DNA of 63,892 nt from Oscillospiraceae bacterium (GTDB lineage Bacteria; Bacillota; Clostridia; Oscillospirales; UBA929). Positions 57,298 through 63,892 of the stretch are shown here, in pieces. The notes under the pieces are model-generated. The model saw nothing but the letters and a program-made list of their open reading frames with translations. It searched no databases and was not told the DNA's origin. Each line of letters starts with the position of its first letter. Within the stretch, counting starts at the first letter, position 1. Position numbers and translations under genes: made by a program. Where the stretch lies: the NCBI GenBank assembly GCA_031265355.1, contig JAISCT010000059.1, positions 1 to 63,892 on the forward strand, read 5' to 3'.

Positions 57298-58632
57298 TTG
57301 GATACCTTGTTTGCCCATGTGACGGCCGTGACGATGGATCCGGAGATCCCGCTGCTGTCCGATGCCTATGTGGGCGTCGCTGACGGGCGGATTGTTTATG
57401 TCGGCTCCGCGCGGCCGGAGGGTTCGGCCGCGCGGACTGTGGATGGGCGCAGACATGTTCTTATGCCCGGTCTGGTAAACGCCCACACGCACCTGCCGAT
57501 GACGCTGCTGCGCGGCTATGCCGACGATTACGACTTGCAGACATGGCTTTTCGAGCATATCTTCCCCGCCGAGGCGCGGATGGACGGCCGCGCCGTGCGG
57601 ACCGGCACACTGCTGGCTGTCGCGGAGGCCGTTTCCTTTGGCACGGTGTCCGTCTCCGATATGTACGACCACTGCGGCGACATCGCCGTCTGTGTTGCCG
57701 AGACGGGCCTCAAGGCGAATCTGTCGCGCGGAGTTCTCTGTCTCGACGAATCCTTCGACCGGCGCACCCATGCCGGCTATGCCGAGACCGTAGCGCTCTG
57801 CGACGAGTGGCACGGGTATGACGACGGCCGCATTCGGGTGGACGCGGCCATCCACGCCGAATACACTTCAAACCCGGCGCTGTGGGAGGCTGTCGCGTCT
57901 CTGGCCCGAGCGCGGGGGTTGCGCCTGCAGGTGCATCTCTCAGAGACCCGGCGCGAACACGAGCGCTGTTTGGCCGAGAGCGGCCTGACGCCGGCCAGCC
58001 GGCTGGCGCGCGCCGGCGTCTTCTCCGTACCGGTGACGGCGGCTCACGCCGTGTGGCTCTCGGAGGAGGACATGGATCTCTTGGCCGGCCACGGCGCCGT
58101 CGTGGTTCATTGCCCGGTGAGCAACTGCAAGCTGGCCTCTGGCGCGGCGCCTCTTGCGGCATGGCATCGGCACGGGCTGACCGCGGCCCTCGGCACCGAC
58201 GGTACCGCCTCCAACAATACGTTGGATCTCTTTGAAGAGATCAAATTTTCCGCCCTGCTTGCCAAATGTCTGTCGGGCTCCCCGGCCGTACCGCGGGCCG
58301 GGGAGGCGCTTGGCTTGGCTGTCGGCGGCGGCGCGTGCGCGCAGGGGCGGACGGAGGAGACCGGGCGCATCGCCGTGGGGTTCGACGCCGATCTCATTTT
58401 GCTGGATTTCGACCGGCCGCACCTGACGCCCTGTTACGACGTCGTCAGCCAGCTCGTGTACGCCGCGCGCGGCGGCGATGTGGTGCTGACGATGGTGCGC
58501 GGGCGTGTGCTGTACGACCACGGCGTGTTCCCCACCATCGACATGGAGCGGGTTCTCCATGAGCTGCGGGACTATGCGCTGCCCCGCGTCGCCGGGGACA
58601 GGCAGTTCCCGATTCACCTTGGGTGTCTCTGA
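57298..58632 (+). CDS. Amidohydrolase, 5'-methylthioadenosine/S-adenosylhomocysteine deaminase type
   Basis: 444 residues from TTG 57298, supported by the promoter and ribosome-binding site. Metal ligands: LMPGLVNAHTHLPMTLLRGY (HxH), LQVHLSETRREHERCLAESG, VTAAHAVWLSEEDMDLLAGH and ALGTDGTASNNTLDLFEEIK with the catalytic Asp. The pattern fits MTA/SAH deaminases of the cyclic amidohydrolase family, which feed adenine compounds to inosine forms. Functional call by family resemblance. Confidence 0.88.
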   Translation: MDTLFAHVTAVTMDPEIPLLSDAYVGVADGRIVYVGSARPEGSAARTVDGRRHVLMPGLVNAHTHLPMTLLRGYADDYDLQTWLFEHIFPAEARMDGRAVRTGTLLAVAEAVSFGTVSVSDMYDHCGDIAVCVAETGLKANLSRGVLCLDESFDRRTHAGYAETVALCDEWHGYDDGRIRVDAAIHAEYTSNPALWEAVASLARARGLRLQVHLSETRREHERCLAESGLTPASRLARAGVFSVPVTAAHAVWLSEEDMDLLAGHGAVVVHCPVSNCKLASGAAPLAAWHRHGLTAALGTDGTASNNTLDLFEEIKFSALLAKCLSGSPAVPRAGEALGLAVGGGACAQGRTEETGRIAVGFDADLILLDFDRPHLTPCYDVVSQLVYAARGGDVVLTMVRGRVLYDHGVFPTIDMERVLHELRDYALPRVAGDRQFPIHLGCL

Positions 58633-58718
58633 CAACGGCCGAGAAAATCTCTCGGCGCCCAAAATAGGGATGGCGTTCCGCCGCCCGCAGAGGCGTCCAT
58701 CTGTCTGGATGTGTTGAC

Positions 58719-60311
58719 ATGCCCGCATCGAAAAAACAAAATTTCTTGCATGGTGCACTGATCCTGTCGGCCGCGACGGCGCTCGTCAAGATCATCGGCG
58801 CCGTCTTCAAGATCCCGTTGCAGAATTTGATAGGCCCGATCGGGTATTCCTATTTCGACATCGCTTACTCGATCTACTCCACGCTCTTTGTCATTTCCAG
58901 CGCCGGACTGCCGGTGGCGATCTCCAAGATGGTCTCCGAAGCCGGCGCCCGGCGCCGCTTCATCGAGACGCGGCATATCTTCCGCCTGGCGCTGGGCGCT
59001 TTTGTTTGCATCGGCGCCGTCGGATCTCTCGTGTTGTTCTTCGGCGCGCGCGTGCTGGCCGGTTGGATGGGCAATCCGGACGCCTATCAGGCCATCATGG
59101 CCATTGCGCCCTCGGTGTTATTTGTGTCCGTCATGTCCGCCTTCCGGGGTTACCACCAAGGGCAGGGCAATATGTACCCGACGGCCATTTCCCAGGTTAT
59201 CGAGGCCTCCTGCAAGCTCGGGGTGGGCTATCTGCTGGCCGCGTGGGTGTACAGCTCCGATCTTGGCTTGGAACAGGCCGCCGCCGCCGCGATCAGTGGG
59301 GTGACGGTGGGATCCGTCATGGGCGCGCTGTACATGATGCTGGCTCGGCGGCGGCGCTTGGAACTTATACCGACCGGCGCCGATCCCGCTACCCGGTCCC
59401 GCCGGGCGCTGCTGCGGGAGATCCTCCGGCTCTCGGTGCCGGTTACGATCAGCGCATCGGTGCTCAGTCTCACAAATCTCATCGACAAAGGGCTTGTCAT
59501 GAACCGGCTGTTCACCGCCGGCTATGCGCTTCCGGCGGCGAAGAAAGTCGTCGGCGCCTACAGCTTTGCCCAGACGCTGTTCAACCTGCCCTCGGCGTTT
59601 ATCCTCACGATCTCCGTCAGTATCATCCCTGCGCTGACGGTGGCGCTCACCCATCGGGATGATAAGATGGCCGACGGCACGATCCGCTCGGCGCTGCGGA
59701 TCACGTCGCTGCTCGCCATGCCGGCCGCCGCCGGACTCTCCTCGCTGGCTCTGCCTATTTTGACGCTGCTGTCCATGCACCAACCGGAGACAGTCGAGAT
59801 CGCGGCGCCGTTGCTCGTTACGCTGGGCTTTGCCGTGGTCTTTGTCTGTCTCGTATCGCTGACAAACGCCATTTTGCAGGCGATGGGCCTTGTAAATGTT
59901 CCCATTGTTACGATGTTCGCGGGCGGTTGCGTCAAGCTCGTCGCCAACTATTTCCTCGTCGGCAATCCCGCTGTCAACATCGCCGGCGCGCCGGTGGGTA
60001 CGGTGCTGTGTTACGCCGTCATCTCGCTGCTGAATCTCGGCGTCATTGTGCGTGTGCGCGGCGGCGTCCGCTTCTGGGGCGTCTTTGTGAGGCCTCTGCT
60101 CGCCGCCGCCGGCATGGGCGCGTTTGCCCATCTGTTCTACCGATTTGTGACGGATGTGGCCGGGTGCGGCGTCCCTCTGGGCGGGGTGATTTCGATGGCT
60201 GCGGCTGTTGTCGTGTATGGGGCGCTGGTTCTGCTGTTGCGCGCCGTGCCCCGAGAAGATATCCTGCTGCTGCCCCGCGGAGAGAAATTGGTAAAAATTA
60301 TGAAATTGTAA
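58719..60311 (+). CDS. SpoVB-type polysaccharide flippase (MATE/MOP superfamily)
   Basis: 530 residues, about 14 membrane helices. FLHGALILSAATALVKIIGA and GPIGYSYFDIAYSIYSTLFV at the N-terminus, FRGYHQGQGNMYPTAISQVI and SVPVTISASVLSLTNLIDKG inside, match the SpoVB/YabM group. They export lipid-linked wall or cortex precursors. Its position just before mazG is the usual one for this gene in Firmicutes. Confidence 0.92.
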   Translation: MPASKKQNFLHGALILSAATALVKIIGAVFKIPLQNLIGPIGYSYFDIAYSIYSTLFVISSAGLPVAISKMVSEAGARRRFIETRHIFRLALGAFVCIGAVGSLVLFFGARVLAGWMGNPDAYQAIMAIAPSVLFVSVMSAFRGYHQGQGNMYPTAISQVIEASCKLGVGYLLAAWVYSSDLGLEQAAAAAISGVTVGSVMGALYMMLARRRRLELIPTGADPATRSRRALLREILRLSVPVTISASVLSLTNLIDKGLVMNRLFTAGYALPAAKKVVGAYSFAQTLFNLPSAFILTISVSIIPALTVALTHRDDKMADGTIRSALRITSLLAMPAAAGLSSLALPILTLLSMHQPETVEIAAPLLVTLGFAVVFVCLVSLTNAILQAMGLVNVPIVTMFAGGCVKLVANYFLVGNPAVNIAGAPVGTVLCYAVISLLNLGVIVRVRGGVRFWGVFVRPLLAAAGMGAFAHLFYRFVTDVAGCGVPLGGVISMAAAVVVYGALVLLLRAVPREDILLLPRGEKLVKIMKL

Positions 60312-60378
60312 TTTTCCGTGTTACACTTCGGAAAAAATCGCATTTTTATGAAAAAATACTTGCAGAAAGGAGCGTACT

Positions 60379-61218
60379 ATGGTAGATTCTGTGTATGAGC
60401 CTCCGTACGATTTTTCCAAACTTCTGTCCATCATGGCGCTGCTCCGTTCGGAGCGGGGCTGCCCATGGGACAGGGAACAGACGCATGCGTCCATCCGCCA
60501 GAATCTTCTGGAAGAGGCCTACGAGGTCTGCGAGGCCATCGACCTGGGCGACAAGGCGCTCCTGTGCGAGGAGTTGGGCGACGTTCTGTTACAAGTGGTC
60601 TTCCATGCGCGGATGGAGGAGGAGGCGGGCGGCTTTTCGATCGACGCCGTGATTGACGGTCTTTGTCGCAAACTGATTTTGCGCCATCCCCATGTGTTTG
60701 GTTCGGCCCGCGTGGAGGGCTCCGACGAGGTGCTGACGCGCTGGGAGGAGATCAAACAGCACTCCAAGGGGCATACGACGGGGCACGAGGCGATGTGCGC
60801 GGTGGCGCGCAGTCTGCCTGCCCTGATGAGGGCGGAAAAAATTCAGAAAAAGGCGCGCAAAACAGGTTTTGACTGGCCGGACGTCGAAGGTGCTTGGGAC
60901 AAGCTTTTGGAGGAATGTTCCGAGCTCAGGGCTGCGGTGGAGGAAAGGGGAAATGCGGAAGAGGAGCTGGGCGATTTACTGTTTGCCGCAGTGAATGTGG
61001 CGCGATTCTTGCACATCGATCCCGAACGGGCTCTGGAGCGAGCCTGTGACAAATTCACGGATCGCTTTGGGTATGTAGAGAGCAGGGCGCTCTCATCCGG
61101 CCGGCGACTGGAGGAGATGGCGCTGGCCGAAATGGACGCACTCTGGGACGAGGGAAAGCGGCTTGAAAGGGCGGAGAAGACAGTTTCGACCGACCTTTCA
61201 TTTCACAAAGATGCATAA
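60379..61218 (+). CDS. mazG: Nucleoside triphosphate pyrophosphohydrolase MazG
   Basis: 279 residues; GAAAGGAG at 60365-60372. MALLRSERGCPWDREQTHAS, RQNLLEEAYEVCEAIDLGDK and EELGDVLLQVVFHARMEEEA hold the E-E-x-x-E metal motif; a second helical MazG repeat follows from about residue 160 (EKIQKKARKTGFDWPDVEGA, EEELGDLLFAAVNVARFLHI). Full two-domain form. Cleans altered NTPs; adjacent to HU. Confidence 0.95.
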   Translation: MVDSVYEPPYDFSKLLSIMALLRSERGCPWDREQTHASIRQNLLEEAYEVCEAIDLGDKALLCEELGDVLLQVVFHARMEEEAGGFSIDAVIDGLCRKLILRHPHVFGSARVEGSDEVLTRWEEIKQHSKGHTTGHEAMCAVARSLPALMRAEKIQKKARKTGFDWPDVEGAWDKLLEECSELRAAVEERGNAEEELGDLLFAAVNVARFLHIDPERALERACDKFTDRFGYVESRALSSGRRLEEMALAEMDALWDEGKRLERAEKTVSTDLSFHKDA

Positions 61219-61231
61219 GGAGGAATTCGTT

Positions 61232-61507
61232 ATGAACAAAGCAGATCTGATCAATGTGGTTTCTGAGAGCGCTGGCCTGACAAAGAAGGATGCGGAAAAA
61301 GCGATTAACAGCATCTTCGAGGCCATCAGCGACGCCCTGGTGGCGGACGACAAGGTGCAGCTCGTCGGGTTTGGCGCGTTTGAGGTCAAGTCCCGTGCCC
61401 CGCGCATGGGCCGAAATCCCAAAACAAAGGAGAGCATCCAGATTCCCGCTTCCAAATCCCCCGTCTTCAAGGCGGGCAAAGCGCTCAAGGACGCCGTCGC
61501 GCAATAA
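61232..61507 (+). CDS. DNA-binding protein HU
   Basis: 91 residues from ATG 61232 with AAGGAGG at 61218-61224. NKADLINVVSESAGLTKKDA and RNPKTKESIQIPASKSPVFK, then GKALKDAV. The DNA-inserting Pro is kept (IPASK after the arm). One of the most conserved chromosomal proteins; the mazG-hup order is common in Firmicutes. Confidence 0.97.
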   Translation: MNKADLINVVSESAGLTKKDAEKAINSIFEAISDALVADDKVQLVGFGAFEVKSRAPRMGRNPKTKESIQIPASKSPVFKAGKALKDAVAQ

Positions 61508-61557
61508 CCGGCGACCTTCCCTTGCCCTCCCTGAGGGCGGGTGTTTGTATAAAAACC

Positions 61558-61591
61558 ACATCCGGCCTGCCCGTTAGGGCGGGCCGGATGT
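61558..61591 (+). other. 15-bp GC-rich hairpin between HU and rqcP
   Basis: ACATCCGGCCTGCCC (61558-61572) pairs with 61577-61591, loop GTTA, only one G-T wobble. No T-run follows. A second, smaller stem (GCCCTC/GAGGGC) precedes it. May attenuate transcription into rqcP or stabilise HU mRNA. Confidence 0.55.
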
Positions 61592-61644
61592 CGATGAAAG
61601 AGCCGTTCCACGCCATCCGGTGCTGGAGGCGTTGAGGTTTGTGT

Positions 61645-61914
61645 ATGCGTTTGGATAAATATTTAAAAGTCTCCCGACTCATCAAGCGGCGCACCGTGGC
61701 GAGCGAGGCCTGCGGGAACGAGCGTGTCCAGGTGAACGGCCGCGCGGCCAAGGCCGCTTATGACGTCAAGGTGGGTGACATCATTGAGATCCGCTTTGGT
61801 CAGCGAATGTTGACCGTGGAGGTGCTCTCCCTCCAGGAGCACGTCGCCCGCGCCGAGGCGCCGGCCATGTACAGAGAAATTGTGGAGGCGTCTTCGACGA
61901 CCGAGCGGCTTTAA
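61645..61914 (+). CDS. rqcP: S4-domain ribosome quality-control factor RqcP
   Basis: 89 residues. MRLDKYLKVSRLIKRRTVAS is the S4 RNA-binding start and VNGRAAKAAYDVKVGDIIEI the end of the fold. Same place and size as B. subtilis YabO/RqcP, which works with RqcH in Ala-tailing on stalled 50S subunits. TTG 61639 in frame is less likely than ATG 61645. Confidence 0.93.
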   Translation: MRLDKYLKVSRLIKRRTVASEACGNERVQVNGRAAKAAYDVKVGDIIEIRFGQRMLTVEVLSLQEHVARAEAPAMYREIVEASSTTERL

Positions 61915-62011
61915 ACAATCGCTCAGGCGGTTCTTTTTGCGGCGGCGGCGGCATAAGCTGGTACCGCGCGGCTTCGGGACCGGCGCTATCTGGGGCGAGG
62001 GGGACGCAGGC

Positions 62012-62299
62012 ATGTACGACGACAAGGAAAAAGGCACGGCAACAATGCCGCACCATGTCATTTTAGAGGGCCGGCATCGTCTGTCCATCACGGGCGTGGA
62101 AGACGTCGACAGCTTCGACGAGACGGCGGTGGTGCTGTATACGTCGAAGGGTCTTCTGACGGTGCGGGGGAGTGGCCTGCGCGTGGACCGTCTTACGATC
62201 GAGGGTGGCGAGTTGAACATCGAGGGGCTTGTGGATGCGCTGGAGTATCAGGCGGAACCGCCCGCCAGCGGCGGTTTCTGGTCGCGTCTGTTCCACTGA
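62012..62299 (+). CDS. yabP: Sporulation protein YabP
   Basis: 95 residues from ATG 62012; GAGGGGGACG upstream. HHVILEGRHRLSITGVEDVD and the tail EGLVDALEYQ match YabP. Required for coat or cortex formation under sigma-E in Bacillus. Followed by yabQ with four bases between. Confidence 0.93.
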   Translation: MYDDKEKGTATMPHHVILEGRHRLSITGVEDVDSFDETAVVLYTSKGLLTVRGSGLRVDRLTIEGGELNIEGLVDALEYQAEPPASGGFWSRLFH

Positions 62300-62302
62300 C
62301 GC

Positions 62303-62989
62303 ATGGAGCTGTCTGTCTCCGCGCAGCTGGTTCAATTCTTTTTCTCCTTGGCCCTGGGGCTGCCGCTCGGCCTGTTGTACGATGTAATGTGGGTGCTGCG
62401 CCGGCGCGCCGGACGGTGTTTTTTGTCCGCCCTGTGTGATTTTTTGTTCCCGGCCGTCTGTTTCGCGGCGGCATTTTGGTTTGCGATGGTGGTATCCGGC
62501 GGGCAGGTCCGCTTTTACAATCTGGCCGGCATGGGCTTTGGCGGGGTGTTGTACGGGCTGCTTCTCAGCCCGTGTGTGCGCCGCGTGGGCGGCGTTTTGG
62601 CCGATGTGTTGCTATTTCTTCTGCGTGTGGCGCTGTGGCCGTTGCGGGGCGCGGCGGCGCTTGCAAAAATATTTTGTCGAAATGCAAAAATACTCTTCCT
62701 TTATCGGCAAAAAGGTGTTAAAATAAAGAATGACATTCGAAGCGCACGCCGGTATTGGCGGGGCCGAAGACATTTTGTTCGGAAGGGATCTCGTCGAGAT
62801 GAAGAGAAAGAAAAAGGTGAGTTTTTTTCTCAAGGTTCTCGTGGTCGTTCTGGCCGTCTATTCGGCCGTCACGCTGGTGCATCTGCAGATCGAGCTCAAC
62901 GCGCAGCGGGACCGTCGGGACGCACTCGCGGAGGAAAAGGACCGTCAGCTTCAGAAGAATGCGGCGCTCGCTTCCTTTTCCGAGTCTGA
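62303..62989 (+). CDS. yabQ: Sporulation protein YabQ
   Basis: 228 residues in the open frame; ATG 62303. Four to five membrane helices at about residues 1-130 (QLVQFFFSLALGLPLGLLYD, GFGGVLYGLLLSPCVRRVGG) are characteristic of YabQ. From about residue 165 on, the frame overlaps divIC and turns into an Arg/Gly-rich sequence unlike the family, so the natural C-terminus may be this unusual tail, or an earlier stop may have been lost. Confidence 0.85.
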   Translation: MELSVSAQLVQFFFSLALGLPLGLLYDVMWVLRRRAGRCFLSALCDFLFPAVCFAAAFWFAMVVSGGQVRFYNLAGMGFGGVLYGLLLSPCVRRVGGVLADVLLFLLRVALWPLRGAAALAKIFCRNAKILFLYRQKGVKIKNDIRSARRYWRGRRHFVRKGSRRDEEKEKGEFFSQGSRGRSGRLFGRHAGASADRAQRAAGPSGRTRGGKGPSASEECGARFLFRV

Positions 62990-63080
62990 GCTGGACGATG
63001 AAGCTGTTACGCGCATTGCGCGGGAGGAGCTTGGTCTTGTGATGCCGGACGAAGTATTGATTGTGGACGTGGGCCGCTGA
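62799..63080 (+). CDS. divIC: Septum formation initiator DivIC/FtsB-like
   Basis: 93 residues from ATG 62799, inside the end of yabQ (191-base overlap). Basic N-terminus, membrane helix (KVLVVVLAVYSAVTLVHLQI), then a short coiled coil (IELNAQRDRRDALAEEKDRQ) and RIAREELGLVMPDEVLIVDV, the DivIC signature end. Acts in the divisome with DivIB/FtsL. Confidence 0.9.
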   Translation: MKRKKKVSFFLKVLVVVLAVYSAVTLVHLQIELNAQRDRRDALAEEKDRQLQKNAALASFSESELDDEAVTRIAREELGLVMPDEVLIVDVGR

Positions 63081-63112
63081 CCCGGCATACACAAAGGAGG
63101 ATTTGCGGGCGC

Positions 63113-63517
63113 ATGGACGTGGAGATAGGGAGTATTGTGGAGGGGAAAGTCACCGGCATCACGAAATTCGGTGCTTTTGTGGCGTTGCCCATGGGGCGTA
63201 GCGGGATGGTGCACATCTCCGAGGTGGCCCATTCCTATGTGAGCGACATCCACGAGCATTTGACCGTCGGCCAGGAGGTCAAGGTGAAGATCATGGCCGT
63301 CGACAAAGAAGGGCGTATCAATCTCTCCATCAAGAAGGCTGCGCCCCCGCCAGTTGGGGTATCTAAAGCGCCGCGCGGCAATTTCGGCGCCCGACCTCGG
63401 CCTGAAAACCTCACGTTTGAGGACAAATTGCGCCAGTTCATGCAGGACTCGCAGACGAAGATGTCCGGCATGCGCCCCGTTGAGCGCCGCGCGCCGCGCC
63501 GCGACGGCCGCCACTGA
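63113..63517 (+). CDS. S1 RNA-binding domain protein (YabR type)
   Basis: 134 residues; AAAGGAGG at 63091-63098. Residues 1-72 are one S1 domain: VEIGSIVEGKVTGITKFGAF, MGRSGMVHISEVAHSYVSDI, VGQEVKVKIMAVDKEGRINL. A basic Pro/Arg-rich tail ends the protein. Same locus as yabR in Bacillus. Followed by a terminator that ends the cluster. Confidence 0.93.
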   Translation: MDVEIGSIVEGKVTGITKFGAFVALPMGRSGMVHISEVAHSYVSDIHEHLTVGQEVKVKIMAVDKEGRINLSIKKAAPPPVGVSKAPRGNFGARPRPENLTFEDKLRQFMQDSQTKMSGMRPVERRAPRRDGRH

Positions 63518-63521
63518 AAAT

Positions 63522-63562
63522 AACAAAGCGCCGCCAAATCTGATATTGGCGGCGTTGTTTTT
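63522..63562 (+). terminator. Terminator of the mazG-yabR cluster
   Basis: CGCCGCCAA (63529-63537) pairs with TTGGCGGCG (63546-63554), extended by the AACAA/TTGTT base, then TTTTT. Confidence 0.85.
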
Positions 63563-63675
63563 GCGCCCTTTTTGCACACCGTTGTGCACAAGTAAGCGCC
63601 GTTGACAAATATATCTAATAATTGGAAAATCAAAGTTGGATTTTGGATATTTGGTGCGACCGGGCAAAATTTTAA

Positions 63676-63705
63676 TTGACATTTGATCGGATTTTAGGAT
63701 ATAAT
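63676..63705 (+). promoter_or_regulatory. Promoter of the last gene
   Basis: TTGACA (63676-63681), 18 bases, TATAAT (63700-63705): full match in both boxes. Leader of about 110 bases before ATG 63821. Confidence 0.8.
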
Positions 63706-63820
63706 TTGTTCGGTTTATTGGGCGATAGCAGAGAAAAAGGCAAGGAATTCGGAGAATCCGCCGCGGGGGAGCGAAGGGGAGCGGGTTGCCCGTTGGGGGC
63801 GAACGATGGGAGGGTTCGGG

Positions 63821-63892
63821 ATGAGATTTTTAGAAAAGAACCGAGGTTCCATCTCCGTGTTGCTGTCCATCATTTTGCTGCCCACAATGACG
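63821..63892 (+). CDS. N-terminus of a membrane/secreted protein, cut by the window end
   Basis: GGGAGGG precedes ATG 63821. The first 24 residues read MRFLEKNRGSISVLLSIILL then PTMT: positive start plus a hydrophobic helix. The pattern resembles the start of TadE/TadG-like proteins (RGSxxV), but 24 residues do not allow a call. Confidence 0.55.
   Translation, partial: MRFLEKNRGSISVLLSIILLPTMT

Overview
The window joins two kinds of DNA. Positions 1 to about 37,300 are most of a prophage, read almost entirely rightwards. Positions about 37,370 to 63,892 are chromosome of a GC-rich, strictly fermentative, endospore-forming member of the Bacillota (class Clostridia). The host assignment rests on the sporulation genes (spoIIE, yabP, yabQ, a spoVB-type flippase), the gene order mazG - HU - rqcP - yabP - yabQ - divIC - S1-domain protein, and ferredoxin-linked indolepyruvate oxidoreductase genes. 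I cannot name a species.

Prophage layout. 1-5,559: replication and recombination genes (C-terminal part of a replisome organiser with a tandem repeat, a helicase-loader-like protein, RusA resolvase, a protein with an FtsK-gamma-like DNA-reading domain, ParB) ending in a sigma-like late regulator. 5,563-9,403: a sigma-A-type promoter, a structured leader RNA, a sodium/solute symporter gene and a ParB / PAPS-reductase-like / ParB cassette of the IbrB/IbrA type. 9,692-18,851: packaging and head genes in the exact order of phage lambda (Nu1, A, W, B, C with nested Nu3-type scaffold, D, E, FI, FII, Z, U). 18,842-30,131: a contractile P2/Mu-type tail (sheath, tube, frameshifted chaperone pair, 1,231-residue tape measure, X, D, V, U, W, J, I). 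30,147-31,248: three small tail-tip or fibre proteins. 31,262-34,242: a complete diversity-generating retroelement (DGR) that mutagenises the tip protein: target gene with variable repeat, GATA-loop hairpin, avd, template repeat, reverse transcriptase. 34,313-36,065: lysis genes. 35,964-37,153: small leftward genes, two face-to-face promoters and two HTH regulators. No integrase is visible; the left end lies outside the window. A tRNA-Ala gene (37,372-37,447, minus strand) borders the right end and is a plausible attachment site.

Host layout. iorA - iorB - Met-gamma-lyase-like - ruvC form one operon from a good promoter at 37,741. Convergent to it are an ACT-domain protein and a phenylacetate-CoA ligase, which with IorAB suggest arylpyruvate/arylacetate fermentation. 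A membrane LuxR-type regulator is followed by a small membrane protein and a sortase with a proline-rich tail. Then come a malate/lactate dehydrogenase (Ldh2 family), malic enzyme, a uridine-kinase-like protein, a zinc-ribbon protein and purine nucleoside phosphorylase; an HPr-like protein (minus); spoIIE; a glycosyltransferase; a GNAT acetyltransferase; an amidohydrolase; a SpoVB-type flippase; and the mazG-to-S1 cluster. The window ends in the first codons of a membrane protein.

Most notable: all 10 differences between the DGR template and variable repeats (117 bp each) fall at template adenines; a canonical T TTT TTA slippery site lies in the tail chaperone gene; and a leader RNA ahead of the phage symporter can pair its own ribosome-binding site in a pseudoknot.
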